DNA of 55,513 nt from contig JAFGKU010000188.1 in assembly GCA_016928415.1 (NCBI GenBank), forward strand, positions 1-55,513, given 5' to 3'. Position numbers and translations under genes: made by a program. The stretch's first letter is position 1, and every line of letters starts with the position of its first letter. The notes beneath the pieces are model-generated. The model searched no databases and was not told where the DNA came from. It worked only from the letters and a program-made list of their open reading frames with translations. Shown in pieces: positions 42,758-50,233 of the stretch. This DNA comes from Spirochaetales bacterium (GTDB lineage Bacteria > Spirochaetota > Spirochaetia > SZUA-6 > JAFGRV01).

Positions 42758-45136
42758 TTATTTTCTTGCAGACAAAAACCCCCAAATATACGCGTTCCGT
42801 GCCATCGGTTCCTGGACCGTAAACTCGCATTCAGCAGGGAACCAGAAGATGTCCCAATAGCTTTCCTGCCCGGGCCATTCCCTGACATCCGGAAAGGCGT
42901 ACGGGGCCGCGATGTCCAGGCTCCATTTTGTACCCGGAGCCGATGCTATAGTGTAATCCATGGGACCGAAAATAGTCAAGCCGGCGGGCGGTTCCTGGCA
43001 GGAGGTCCGTGAATCCACATGCAGTGGATTGGCCGGCCAGCGTTTGCCGACCCCCGTTGTGTAGCAGATATTCATGGGATTGGCGCCGGCGCCGTTCTGG
43101 CAGGCATTGATAAGGGCAATGAGGTATTTTTTCTCTCCCGTCAGGTAATAAACCCGTGCCATGGTAAGGCCGTCCGCCGCGGCAAAAGCGCCAAAGGCGG
43201 GCGGCTGCCAGGTGAATTTGGCCCACCGGAAACCGGCTTTTTGGGAGGAAGCAACACGCTCATCCGCTTCCTTTCGCAGTGCGGACAGGCAGAAGTATTG
43301 TATGTTTTTATCCACGGAAGGCCATTCGGCCCGCTTATATATCCAGGCCGCGTGGCGCTGTTCATGCTTTTGCCAGATAAAGAGGTCCTGTCCCGGTTTT
43401 GTGAACACGGTTGTCGATAAAAAAATGCTGTTATATTTCTCCCCGCCCGTCAGCAGGAAAAGGTCCGCCGCCGCGAGATTCCGTGCATCCCGTATACCTG
43501 CCCGGTATTTTTCCTCGATGTTTTTTTCAGCAATGGTTTTTTCCGCCCATTCAAACGCACGGACCGCGCTTTTTTCGTATGTCCCCGATAATCCCGGGAA
43601 GGATTTCTTCAGGACCCTGCTGCAATGGGCCGCCACTCCTGCATAGATATAACTTGACCATGGGTCAGGCGCGTACGCGAAAATCCGCAGACTTTCCTGC
43701 CAGCTCGTCTCTCCGTGCCTTGGGTGTTCCTCGCTTTCAATTCCTCCCCTGATGCCGCCATCGGCCGTCTGCATCCGCCTGTAGCAGTCAAGATTGAACA
43801 ACGCCTCATCCAGCACGTCGGGCAGGGTGTTTGACGATTCAGGAATATTGAGATTAATTTTGTTAAAATAAGCAGGGAATAGGTCGTACAATTCCAAGAG
43901 CAGGCGGGTTACCTCGAGATGCTGTATCCGCCTGTCCCAGTCGCCGGCATCCATGTATCCCCCCCAGGCATTATCGACTGTCTCGTTTGTAGCCCCTTTG
44001 ACAAGATTACCGAAATTGGAATCTTCGGTGTTCAGGCCGTTGCCCGTTTCCATGAGACCGGTACGGGAAGCGTACACAATCACCCCGTCATCCGGGTGGA
44101 ACGGCCGCGGCCGTTTATAGGAGGTATACGGCGGACCGAGTTCCATGCCGGACCGCTGGTGGTAAAAGCCCCGCGTGTTGGTAATGAAAGCCTTTTTCCA
44201 CGCATCCGGGCCTATCTCAAAGGGAAAGGAACAACCGACGCCTTTAACATACACCCGGTATATGCCCGGCATGGCTACGTCATTGAAATCCATGGCGTAC
44301 ACGTTTGTTTTGTTATAATTCCCTTTATAGCCGTCCTCCGGTTCATCCGCCTTCCGGGAAAGGGCGATTTTACCGTTGTAGACTTCCCTGCCTGAGGAGT
44401 CTTCAAGAATTTTAAACGGCAAACCGTCCGCATAGGCAAGTCCCTTGCCCGAACCCATCCAACAGGAGAGAAAGGCCGATTTTACGGGGTCATCCGGCCT
44501 GAAACCGACCTGGCTGACATGCACCGCTTCACTGAAACTGTTTTCAGGGTCATAGGTGAAGGCCATTTCAGGGAATAGCCCGTAAGGACAGGAGAGGGTG
44601 TACCGGGTTTTTTCCTTGAACGGCACGGGAAATACCAGGTAAAAAGTATGGCGCGCGGGCAGCTCAAATTTCCAGTTTTCCGTGCGGGCAATGCCGACAG
44701 GCCTGCTTTTCCTGTATACCGCCGCGGGCATCAAGCCTTCGCTGAAGTCGTTGTCCGCAACCGATTGTATGATGTATCTCCCCGTCTGCATTCCCAATTC
44801 CGGTTTGAACGGCGTGGGGATAAAGGAATCGGCCAGAAACAGAATATCCTGCTTCTTCCCGGCCAGCGTTCCCAGGTACCTGCCGTTCCTCATTAAAGCC
44901 CGTGTCGTGCCGATTTTATCTACCCTGTCGCCCGGTTCTGGTTCGTAAGGCACCTGTTTGCCGGGCACAGCCTTGCCCGTCTCGCAGGTAAGGGTGAGAA
45001 TTTCCGGAGAGACGAATCCAATATTCACATCATCCCGCATGAACGGTGTTTCCGCCGTTTCAGGTACGGATGGCGTTGAGACACATGCTGTCAGCGTCAA
45101 TAAGACTACTGACATTATTACGCAAGATTTAACCAT
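42758..45136 (-). CDS. GH9 glycoside hydrolase, outer lipoprotein
   Basis: 792 residues. A type II signal peptide ends at a lipobox LLTLTAC, so the enzyme is lipid-anchored. An N-terminal Ig-like domain of the cellulase type (about 210-310; FSEAVHVSQVGFRPDDPVKSAFL) precedes the GH9 (alpha/alpha)6 barrel. The catalytic aspartates are D396 and D399 (YMDAGDWDRR). TGVGKRWPANPLHVDSR matches the conserved substrate-binding block, and the C-terminal QEPMARNAYIWGFL carries the likely proton donor Glu. The first 200 residues are a poorly recognised beta-rich region. Endo- or exo-beta-glucanase, or chitosan-type specificity, cannot be told from sequence. AGAGG lies 7 nt before the ATG. Confidence 0.9.
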   Translation of the reverse strand: MVKSCVIMSVVLLTLTACVSTPSVPETAETPFMRDDVNIGFVSPEILTLTCETGKAVPGKQVPYEPEPGDRVDKIGTTRALMRNGRYLGTLAGKKQDILFLADSFIPTPFKPELGMQTGRYIIQSVADNDFSEGLMPAAVYRKSRPVGIARTENWKFELPARHTFYLVFPVPFKEKTRYTLSCPYGLFPEMAFTYDPENSFSEAVHVSQVGFRPDDPVKSAFLSCWMGSGKGLAYADGLPFKILEDSSGREVYNGKIALSRKADEPEDGYKGNYNKTNVYAMDFNDVAMPGIYRVYVKGVGCSFPFEIGPDAWKKAFITNTRGFYHQRSGMELGPPYTSYKRPRPFHPDDGVIVYASRTGLMETGNGLNTEDSNFGNLVKGATNETVDNAWGGYMDAGDWDRRIQHLEVTRLLLELYDLFPAYFNKINLNIPESSNTLPDVLDEALFNLDCYRRMQTADGGIRGGIESEEHPRHGETSWQESLRIFAYAPDPWSSYIYAGVAAHCSRVLKKSFPGLSGTYEKSAVRAFEWAEKTIAEKNIEEKYRAGIRDARNLAAADLFLLTGGEKYNSIFLSTTVFTKPGQDLFIWQKHEQRHAAWIYKRAEWPSVDKNIQYFCLSALRKEADERVASSQKAGFRWAKFTWQPPAFGAFAAADGLTMARVYYLTGEKKYLIALINACQNGAGANPMNICYTTGVGKRWPANPLHVDSRTSCQEPPAGLTIFGPMDYTIASAPGTKWSLDIAAPYAFPDVREWPGQESYWDIFWFPAECEFTVQEPMARNAYIWGFLSARK

Positions 45137-45297
45137 ATATGAACCTCTAAAAACTAATAATTTGTCCCGGGCACCCCTAAAACCCCAATTTTAAAATAAC
45201 CCTTATTCAGCATACTGCCCAAAAGGGTGTTTTTTTAGAGGTGCTTATATAGGAACAAATATAATGAATTAATGAGAGGAAATCCAGGAAATAATAA

Positions 45298-46239
45298 TCA
45301 GCCGGTTATGACGGTATTCCTTCCCGAGTGCTTGGCCTGGTAGAGGGCCTTGTCGGCGGCCTTGAAAAGTTTTTCCATTACATCACAGGAAGGACCGATA
45401 CCCGCAACGCCGATGCTTACCGTTACCGGTATTCCCGCTATTTTGCCGCTTTCCGATTCAATTTCCCTGCGGATTTTCTCGGCGGTGTAGGATGCGGCCA
45501 CGGCATCCGTTTCGGGCAGCACCACGCAGATTTCTTCGCCGCCGAACCGGCAGGCGGTATCGCTCCGCCTGAGGCCGTTCATGATAATTTTTGCCACGGC
45601 GCGCAGTACGTCGTCTCCCCTGTCGTGGCCGTGCGCGTCGTTTACCTGTTTGAAGTGATCAATATCTATGATGAGCAGGGATAACGGCCGGTTATACCTG
45701 TAAGCCCTGTTGAATTCCGAGGAAAAAGAGCGGTTGAAAAAACGGCGGTTGTACAGTCCCGTCAATGGGTCCCTGTAGGTAAGCTGGAGCAGCCGGTCTT
45801 CTTTCTTGGAAAATATTTTCTTGACCCCGTACAGCTTGTTGATGAGCCGTTTGTCATCCACGTCCCTTATGATCTTGGCCAGTTCCCCTTCCAGTTCCAT
45901 TGTCGGGCTCAGGAAAAACGGGATGGCGGAATCCTTGCCGTCGATTACCTTGAATTCAAGTGAGTACACCCCCAGTTGTATGGAATCCCCGTCGGAGAGA
46001 CCCGTGGCAGCTACTTTCTGTTTGTTGACCAGGGTGCCGTTCGTACTGTTTAAATCCTGGATGATGAATTTACCGTTCTGCCATTCGATGACCGAATGCT
46101 GCCGTGAGACCGAGTCGTGCGGAAGGTACACGGTGTTTCCCTTGTTCCTTCCTATTTTATATTTACCGTCCGCCTTCAATTCAAGGAGCTTGTCCATGAA
46201 GAAAAGGTAATAGCGATGCTTGACCTTTTGTCCTTGCAT
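45298..46239 (-). CDS. FHA-GGDEF diguanylate cyclase
   Basis: 313 residues. An FHA domain (about 18-98: IGRN, SRQHSVIEW, DLNSTNGTLVN), which binds phosphothreonine peptides, is followed by a helical linker and a GGDEF domain. Active site GGEE is at 233-236 and the inhibitory I-site RRSD at 224-227, both intact. It should make cyclic di-GMP in response to a Ser/Thr kinase signal, with product inhibition. No kinase is adjacent. It is the only clearly active cyclic di-GMP synthase in the window. Confidence 0.95.
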   Translation of the reverse strand: MQGQKVKHRYYLFFMDKLLELKADGKYKIGRNKGNTVYLPHDSVSRQHSVIEWQNGKFIIQDLNSTNGTLVNKQKVAATGLSDGDSIQLGVYSLEFKVIDGKDSAIPFFLSPTMELEGELAKIIRDVDDKRLINKLYGVKKIFSKKEDRLLQLTYRDPLTGLYNRRFFNRSFSSEFNRAYRYNRPLSLLIIDIDHFKQVNDAHGHDRGDDVLRAVAKIIMNGLRRSDTACRFGGEEICVVLPETDAVAASYTAEKIRREIESESGKIAGIPVTVSIGVAGIGPSCDVMEKLFKAADKALYQAKHSGRNTVITG

Positions 46240-46333
46240 GAAGTTAATAATACCTCAAAATTAAAAAAAATTCAGTATATTGCCATCAAAAATGAAGTTA
46301 CAAATTTGAAACATATTCTGTTAATCCTGGTTA

Positions 46334-46365
46334 GGGAGACCGGCCGCTGATTAATCCGGCCTCCC
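46334..46365 (-). terminator. Strong hairpin after the ABC exporter operon
   Basis: GGGAGGCCGG and CCGGTCTCCC (minus strand) form a 10-bp stem with one G-U pair just after the stop of the second ABC gene. No T-run follows, so it may be a processing or weak termination site, or protect the 3' end. Confidence 0.5.
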
Positions 46366-46370
46366 CGAAC

Positions 46371-48161
46371 TTAACTCGCAATCTCGGAATATTCATCCTG
46401 GTACTGCCGTGTGTATAAATTATAATACCTGCCTTTTAGGGACATCAGTTTTTCATGATCGCCGTCCTCGATAATCTTTCCCTTGCTTAATACGAGGATG
46501 CGGTCTGCATGCCTGATTGTCGAAAGCCTGTGCGCAATGATGATACTCGTCCGTTCACTTGTAAGGGCGTTCAGTCCTTCCTGTATCAGGCTTTCGGTCA
46601 ACGTGTCAATGGAACTGGTCGCCTCGTCCATTATGAAAATATCCGGGTTTCCCAGTACGGCACGAGCCAGGCTGACCAGTTGTTTCTGCCCCACTGAAAG
46701 GAGGTTCCCCCCTTCACCGACATCCTCGTCGTACCCGTTTTCCAGCTTGGTGATAAATTCATGGGCCTTTGATATTTTCGCGGCCGCTTCCACTTCCTCA
46801 TCCGTCGCATCCAGTTTGCCGTACCGGATGTTTTCCCGTATGGATCCGGAGAAAAGGTGCGGTGTCTGAAGCACTATTCCTATCCGCGACTGAAGACCGT
46901 GGAGAGTGAATTGCCTGTAATCCGTCCCATTGATCAATATTCTGCCTTCCGTGGGTTCGTAAAACCGGCAGATCAGGTTTATGATCGTGGATTTCCCGGC
47001 CCCTGTCGGACCGACAATGGCCACCGTTTCCCCCTGCCTGATGGTGAGGTTAAAATCCGTCAGGATGGCCTTCTCCTTGTCATAGTAGAACCCGATGGAA
47101 TCCATGACTATATCTCCTCTTATTGAACCGGGGTTGACAGCACCGGGTGTGTTCTCTATTTCCGGCTTCATGTCCAGAAGGTTGAAAATCCGTTCGGCGG
47201 ATGCCAGTGAATTCTGCATGGAAGCCCACACGCGGGCCATCTGCTGGATGGGCCAGAGCATGAACCAGATATAGGAGATGAATGCCTGTATTCCTCCAAG
47301 CGTCATTCCCCCTTCCATCTGCTGGATACCGCCGAAATAGATAATGGCTCCCAGCGCAAGCGAGCCGATAATCTGGATGATGGGAAGGAAAAGCGAGGAA
47401 AGCCACGCGGCCCTGTACGAGGCGCCGTACATCCTCCCGGAGATTGATTCGAATTCCTTCAGGCATTCATTCTCCCGGCCCATTGCCTTTATGACCCGGA
47501 TACCGGTAATCGCCTCGTTATACGAACCCGTCAGTTCGGAATTCGTCCTCCGTACGATCCTGTACTGGGAGAGTATTTTTTTCTGGAAATACACCGCCAC
47601 CAATATCATAACGGGGATGATCGTGATGACGATCAATGCGAGCCTCCAGTTGATTATAAACATGAAGACCATGGTTGTGACAATGTTCAGCACGCTCCAG
47701 GTAAGATCGAGCAGCCCCCAGGTGACCAGGTCTGCTATTTTTCGTGAATCCGACGTAACCCTCGACATGATCCAGCCTAAGGGCGTACGGTCAAAGTAGG
47801 AAAACGAGAGGTTCTGGAGGTGATCGAAGAGATTGCCCCGCAACCCGGCCTGTATTTTTTCACCCAGGAACCCGGCGCAGAGTATGAACCCGAAGACGCA
47901 GGCCGCCTGTAACAGGGATAACGAGAAGTAGACGGTAAGAAGCTCGGTTACCCTCTGCAGGCTTTTCGCGATAACGCCCGTATCCAGAATGAGCATGCTT
48001 ATATAAGTGAAGACGGAATCCTGTACCGATACAACGGTGATGAGGGCCAGGAAGACAACGGCGAGTTTCCAATGCGGGATGAGTAATGAGAAAAGCCGCA
48101 GGATAGTCCGCGTCTTGTTTGTTGCCGAGTGATCATCTTCTTGAAATCGTTTGTCAGGCAT
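46371..48161 (-). CDS. ABC exporter half-transporter, subunit 2
   Basis: 596 residues: six-TM type IV exporter domain (about 20-330) and a nucleotide-binding domain with Walker A GPTGAGKST, signature LLSVGQKQLV and Walker B FIMDEATSSID. The signature LSVGQ and DEATS are canonical. It begins inside the 3' end of the partner gene (8-bp overlap), with AAGGAG 8 nt before the ATG. The two form a heterodimeric exporter of the MdlAB/BmrCD/LmrCD kind, which pumps drugs or lipids from the inner leaflet. Expression is predicted to depend on the leader attenuator upstream of the first gene. Confidence 0.92.
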   Translation of the reverse strand: MPDKRFQEDDHSATNKTRTILRLFSLLIPHWKLAVVFLALITVVSVQDSVFTYISMLILDTGVIAKSLQRVTELLTVYFSLSLLQAACVFGFILCAGFLGEKIQAGLRGNLFDHLQNLSFSYFDRTPLGWIMSRVTSDSRKIADLVTWGLLDLTWSVLNIVTTMVFMFIINWRLALIVITIIPVMILVAVYFQKKILSQYRIVRRTNSELTGSYNEAITGIRVIKAMGRENECLKEFESISGRMYGASYRAAWLSSLFLPIIQIIGSLALGAIIYFGGIQQMEGGMTLGGIQAFISYIWFMLWPIQQMARVWASMQNSLASAERIFNLLDMKPEIENTPGAVNPGSIRGDIVMDSIGFYYDKEKAILTDFNLTIRQGETVAIVGPTGAGKSTIINLICRFYEPTEGRILINGTDYRQFTLHGLQSRIGIVLQTPHLFSGSIRENIRYGKLDATDEEVEAAAKISKAHEFITKLENGYDEDVGEGGNLLSVGQKQLVSLARAVLGNPDIFIMDEATSSIDTLTESLIQEGLNALTSERTSIIIAHRLSTIRHADRILVLSKGKIIEDGDHEKLMSLKGRYYNLYTRQYQDEYSEIAS

Positions 48162-49941
48162 AGAGTTTCTCCTTTCCTTTTCCGGATTTTTTGCCGCTCA
48201 ATTGAAGCTCCGAGATGCGTCTGTAAAATCCGTCTTTACTGGCCAGCTGCGAATGCGTCCCCTCCTGGACAATGCGCCCCTTGTCCAGGACAAGTATTTT
48301 ATCCGCATTCATGACGGTCTGGATCCTGTGGGCGATGATGAAGGTGGTCCGTCCTTCCATCAATACGTCCAATGCATCCTGGATCCTGTGCTCCGTATCG
48401 GCATCGACGCTGGAAGTGGCGTCATCCAGTATCAGTATCCTCGGGTCCCGGAGCAGGGCCCGTGCTATGGCTATCCTCTGCTTCTGACCGCCGGACAATG
48501 TGACGCCTTTTTCCCCGACGATCGTATCATATCCCCGCGGGAAACTTTTTATCACCTCGTGAATGGCCGCCGCTTCGGCCGCGGCCTTTATTTCCCCGTC
48601 CGTGACTTTCCTCTCAACGCCGAACGCGATGTTTTCCCGGATCGTACGGGAAAAGAGGAACGGTTCCTGCTCGACGATTCCTATCTTACCGCGGATTATT
48701 TTGTGCGGTATATCACGGAGTTCCCTTCCGTCAATCCGTATGCTCCCCTTGCCGTAAGGGTAAAATCGCGGCAGGAGGCTGACCAGGCTTGTTTTACCCG
48801 ACCCGGTGGAACCCAGCAGGGCGATTTTTTCCCCCGGTTTACAGGTAAAGGAGATATTGTCCAGGACCTCTTCCGTTTCCTTGTAACGGAAACAGACCTC
48901 GTTGAATTCGACTTTGCCTTTCAGGTCCGTATCCATTTCCTTCAGGGAATCTTCCGCTTCCATTTCCTGTTTTTCCTCGATAATAACGGCCACCCTCTTG
49001 AAGGAAACGAATGCATTGGATGCCTGGATGATGATTTGTCCCAGGTTCCTGACCGGCCATACGATAGCAATAGTCAAACCGCAACACGCCACATAAATAC
49101 CGGCCGTGATAGTACCCTGTATGGCCATCGTGGCGCCGACAAAGAAAACAAGCAGCATCTGGATTGTGCAGATGATATCCGAAACAGGCCAGAAACAGGC
49201 ATGCAGGAGGACAACCTTCCTGCCCCTTGCGTATTTTTCCTGGTTTTCCCCGTCGAATCTCTTTGATTCAAACGCCTGTCTGGCGAATGCCTTGACGACG
49301 CGGATGGCGCTCAGGTTTTCCTGAAGAAGCGATGACAGGACCGCTTCCTGTTCCTGGTACTTTGTGAAAGCTTTTTCAATTTTCACAAAGAAAATCATTG
49401 AAATCAGGATAACAACCGGTACAAAGACAATAGAAAGTAAACCGATAGTGGTATTCAAGGCGAACAGGGCCGTCAGGTTGAAAACAAACAGGGTTAAAAT
49501 CCTGCCCACTTCGGTTGCCTGTTCCGCGAAAAAAGTTTCCAGCGTTTCCACATCCGAGGTGACCCGTTCCAGCAATTCCCCTGTCTGCATATGGTCATGA
49601 TAGGAGAACCTCAACCGCTGAATGTGATCATAGAGGAAATTCCTCAGCCGTTGGATCACGTTTTTTGTGGCAAAAGAAGCCAATATACCCCTGCCGAAGG
49701 AGGCCGTGCCTTCTATGCATGCCAGTCCGATGAAAGCACAGGCCCAGGGGAGAACCTGGTTGACCAGGTCATGATTCGCATACACGTTGTCGATGACATG
49801 CCTGAGCAGGATAAATGTTACCGTTCTTACAAGGCTTGCCGCGGCCAGGCTGACGATTGCCGATGAGTATATCAATCTGAATCCCTTCAGCAGGCTGAAA
49901 ATGCCCAGGGGGGATTTTGTATTTATTTTCATTTTATTCAT
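48154..49941 (-). CDS. ABC exporter half-transporter, subunit 1
   Basis: 595 residues from the ATG at 49941 (AAGGA, 6 nt upstream; the ATG at 49944 is too close to it and a longer frame from 49980 enters terminator 2). Six TM segments, then Walker A GSTGSGKTS, signature LSGGQKQRI and Walker B LILDDATSSVD. Here the catalytic Glu after Walker B is Asp (DD where DE is expected), as in the non-canonical ATPase site of heterodimeric exporters such as BmrCD and TM287/288, so only one site of the pair should hydrolyse efficiently. First gene of the operon; the leader is described separately. Confidence 0.92.
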   Translation of the reverse strand: MNKMKINTKSPLGIFSLLKGFRLIYSSAIVSLAAASLVRTVTFILLRHVIDNVYANHDLVNQVLPWACAFIGLACIEGTASFGRGILASFATKNVIQRLRNFLYDHIQRLRFSYHDHMQTGELLERVTSDVETLETFFAEQATEVGRILTLFVFNLTALFALNTTIGLLSIVFVPVVILISMIFFVKIEKAFTKYQEQEAVLSSLLQENLSAIRVVKAFARQAFESKRFDGENQEKYARGRKVVLLHACFWPVSDIICTIQMLLVFFVGATMAIQGTITAGIYVACCGLTIAIVWPVRNLGQIIIQASNAFVSFKRVAVIIEEKQEMEAEDSLKEMDTDLKGKVEFNEVCFRYKETEEVLDNISFTCKPGEKIALLGSTGSGKTSLVSLLPRFYPYGKGSIRIDGRELRDIPHKIIRGKIGIVEQEPFLFSRTIRENIAFGVERKVTDGEIKAAAEAAAIHEVIKSFPRGYDTIVGEKGVTLSGGQKQRIAIARALLRDPRILILDDATSSVDADTEHRIQDALDVLMEGRTTFIIAHRIQTVMNADKILVLDKGRIVQEGTHSQLASKDGFYRRISELQLSGKKSGKGKEKLYA

Positions 49942-49965
49942 CATAATTCCTTTTCCATATCTGCC

Positions 49966-50002
49966 AAAAAAAAACCGCAATCTAATCTTAAAATTGCGGT
50001 TT
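49966..50002 (-). terminator. Attenuator terminator 2 (arms 3:4)
   Basis: A perfect 10-bp stem AAACCGCAAT/ATTGCGGTTT (50002-49993 with 49981-49972), an 11-nt loop and nine T's on the minus strand (49974-49966). It ends about 25 nt before the ABC start codon. Confidence 0.9.
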
Positions 50003-50012
50003 CCTCGTTGCC

Positions 50013-50048
50013 AAAAAAAAACCGCACCGTGTGAGCCACGCTGCGGTT
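50013..50048 (-). terminator. Attenuator terminator 1 (arms 1:2)
   Basis: AACCGCA/TGCGGTT (7 bp), one G-G mismatch, then CGTG/CACG (4 bp), loop GCTCA; nine T's follow on the minus strand (50021-50013). It is placed just after the leader peptide. Confidence 0.9.
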
Positions 50049-50077
50049 GATTTTTTATAAATTCAAACAGGCGTGCC

Positions 50078-50119
50078 TCACCTTACATACTGAACTGCTC
50101 CATTTGCAAAAATTGTCAT
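50078..50119 (-). CDS. Leader peptide of the ABC exporter operon
   Basis: A 13-residue open frame, MTIFANGAVQYVR, ending at TGA (50080-50078) inside segment 0 of the attenuator. The Shine-Dalgarno is weak (GAAGTGAG about 10 nt upstream). Size and position are those expected of an antibiotic-sensing leader such as those of erm genes and bmrB, and the I-F pair near the N-terminus recalls the IFV arrest region of ErmC leader, though this resemblance is slight. Translation has not been shown. Confidence 0.6.
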   Translation of the reverse strand: MTIFANGAVQYVR

Positions 50120-50157
50120 TTTATGGTTTCTCACTTCTGTTTATACCTCTTGTGTAA

Positions 50158-50185
50158 ATATTACATGTTAAAAAGCGATTGTCAA
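50158..50185 (-). promoter_or_regulatory. Sigma70-type promoter of the ABC exporter operon
   Basis: On the minus strand TTGACA (50185-50180) and TAATAT (50163-50158) are 16 nt apart; predicted start near 50150, about 30 nt before the leader peptide. Confidence 0.75.
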
Positions 50186-50233
50186 TGTAAAATCCATGAA
50201 AAAATAATTTTTTTAACCTTTTTTACTAATCAT

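Larger units (their letters stand above)
49941..50150 (-). promoter_or_regulatory. Ribosome-mediated attenuator leader of the ABC exporter operon
   Basis: A leader of about 210 nt with a short peptide (50119-50078) and four arms, written 5' to 3' on the minus strand. Arm 1 is AACCGCA (50048-50042), arm 2 TGCGGTT (50026-50020), arm 3 AAACCGCAAT (50002-49993), arm 4 ATTGCGGTTT (49981-49972). 1:2 and 3:4 are intrinsic terminators, each with nine T's. 2:3 pairs perfectly over 8 bp and prevents both. Segment 0, GTGAGGCACGC (50081-50071), contains the leader stop codon and pairs 10 of 11 with GCGTGGCTCAC (50041-50031) inside terminator 1. A ribosome reaching the stop would cover segment 0 and let terminators form. 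A ribosome stalled earlier would free it and allow read-through. Confidence 0.82.

Noticed and set aside
45190-45235. Intrinsic terminator ACCCTT/AAGGGT followed by seven T's on the plus strand
   Set aside because: No plus-strand gene lies upstream; on the minus strand, where the genes run, the stem is weak and not followed by a T-run.
48151-49266. A 371-residue plus-strand open frame opposite the first ABC subunit
   Set aside because: It mirrors the codon structure of the ABC gene; no Shine-Dalgarno or recognisable domain.
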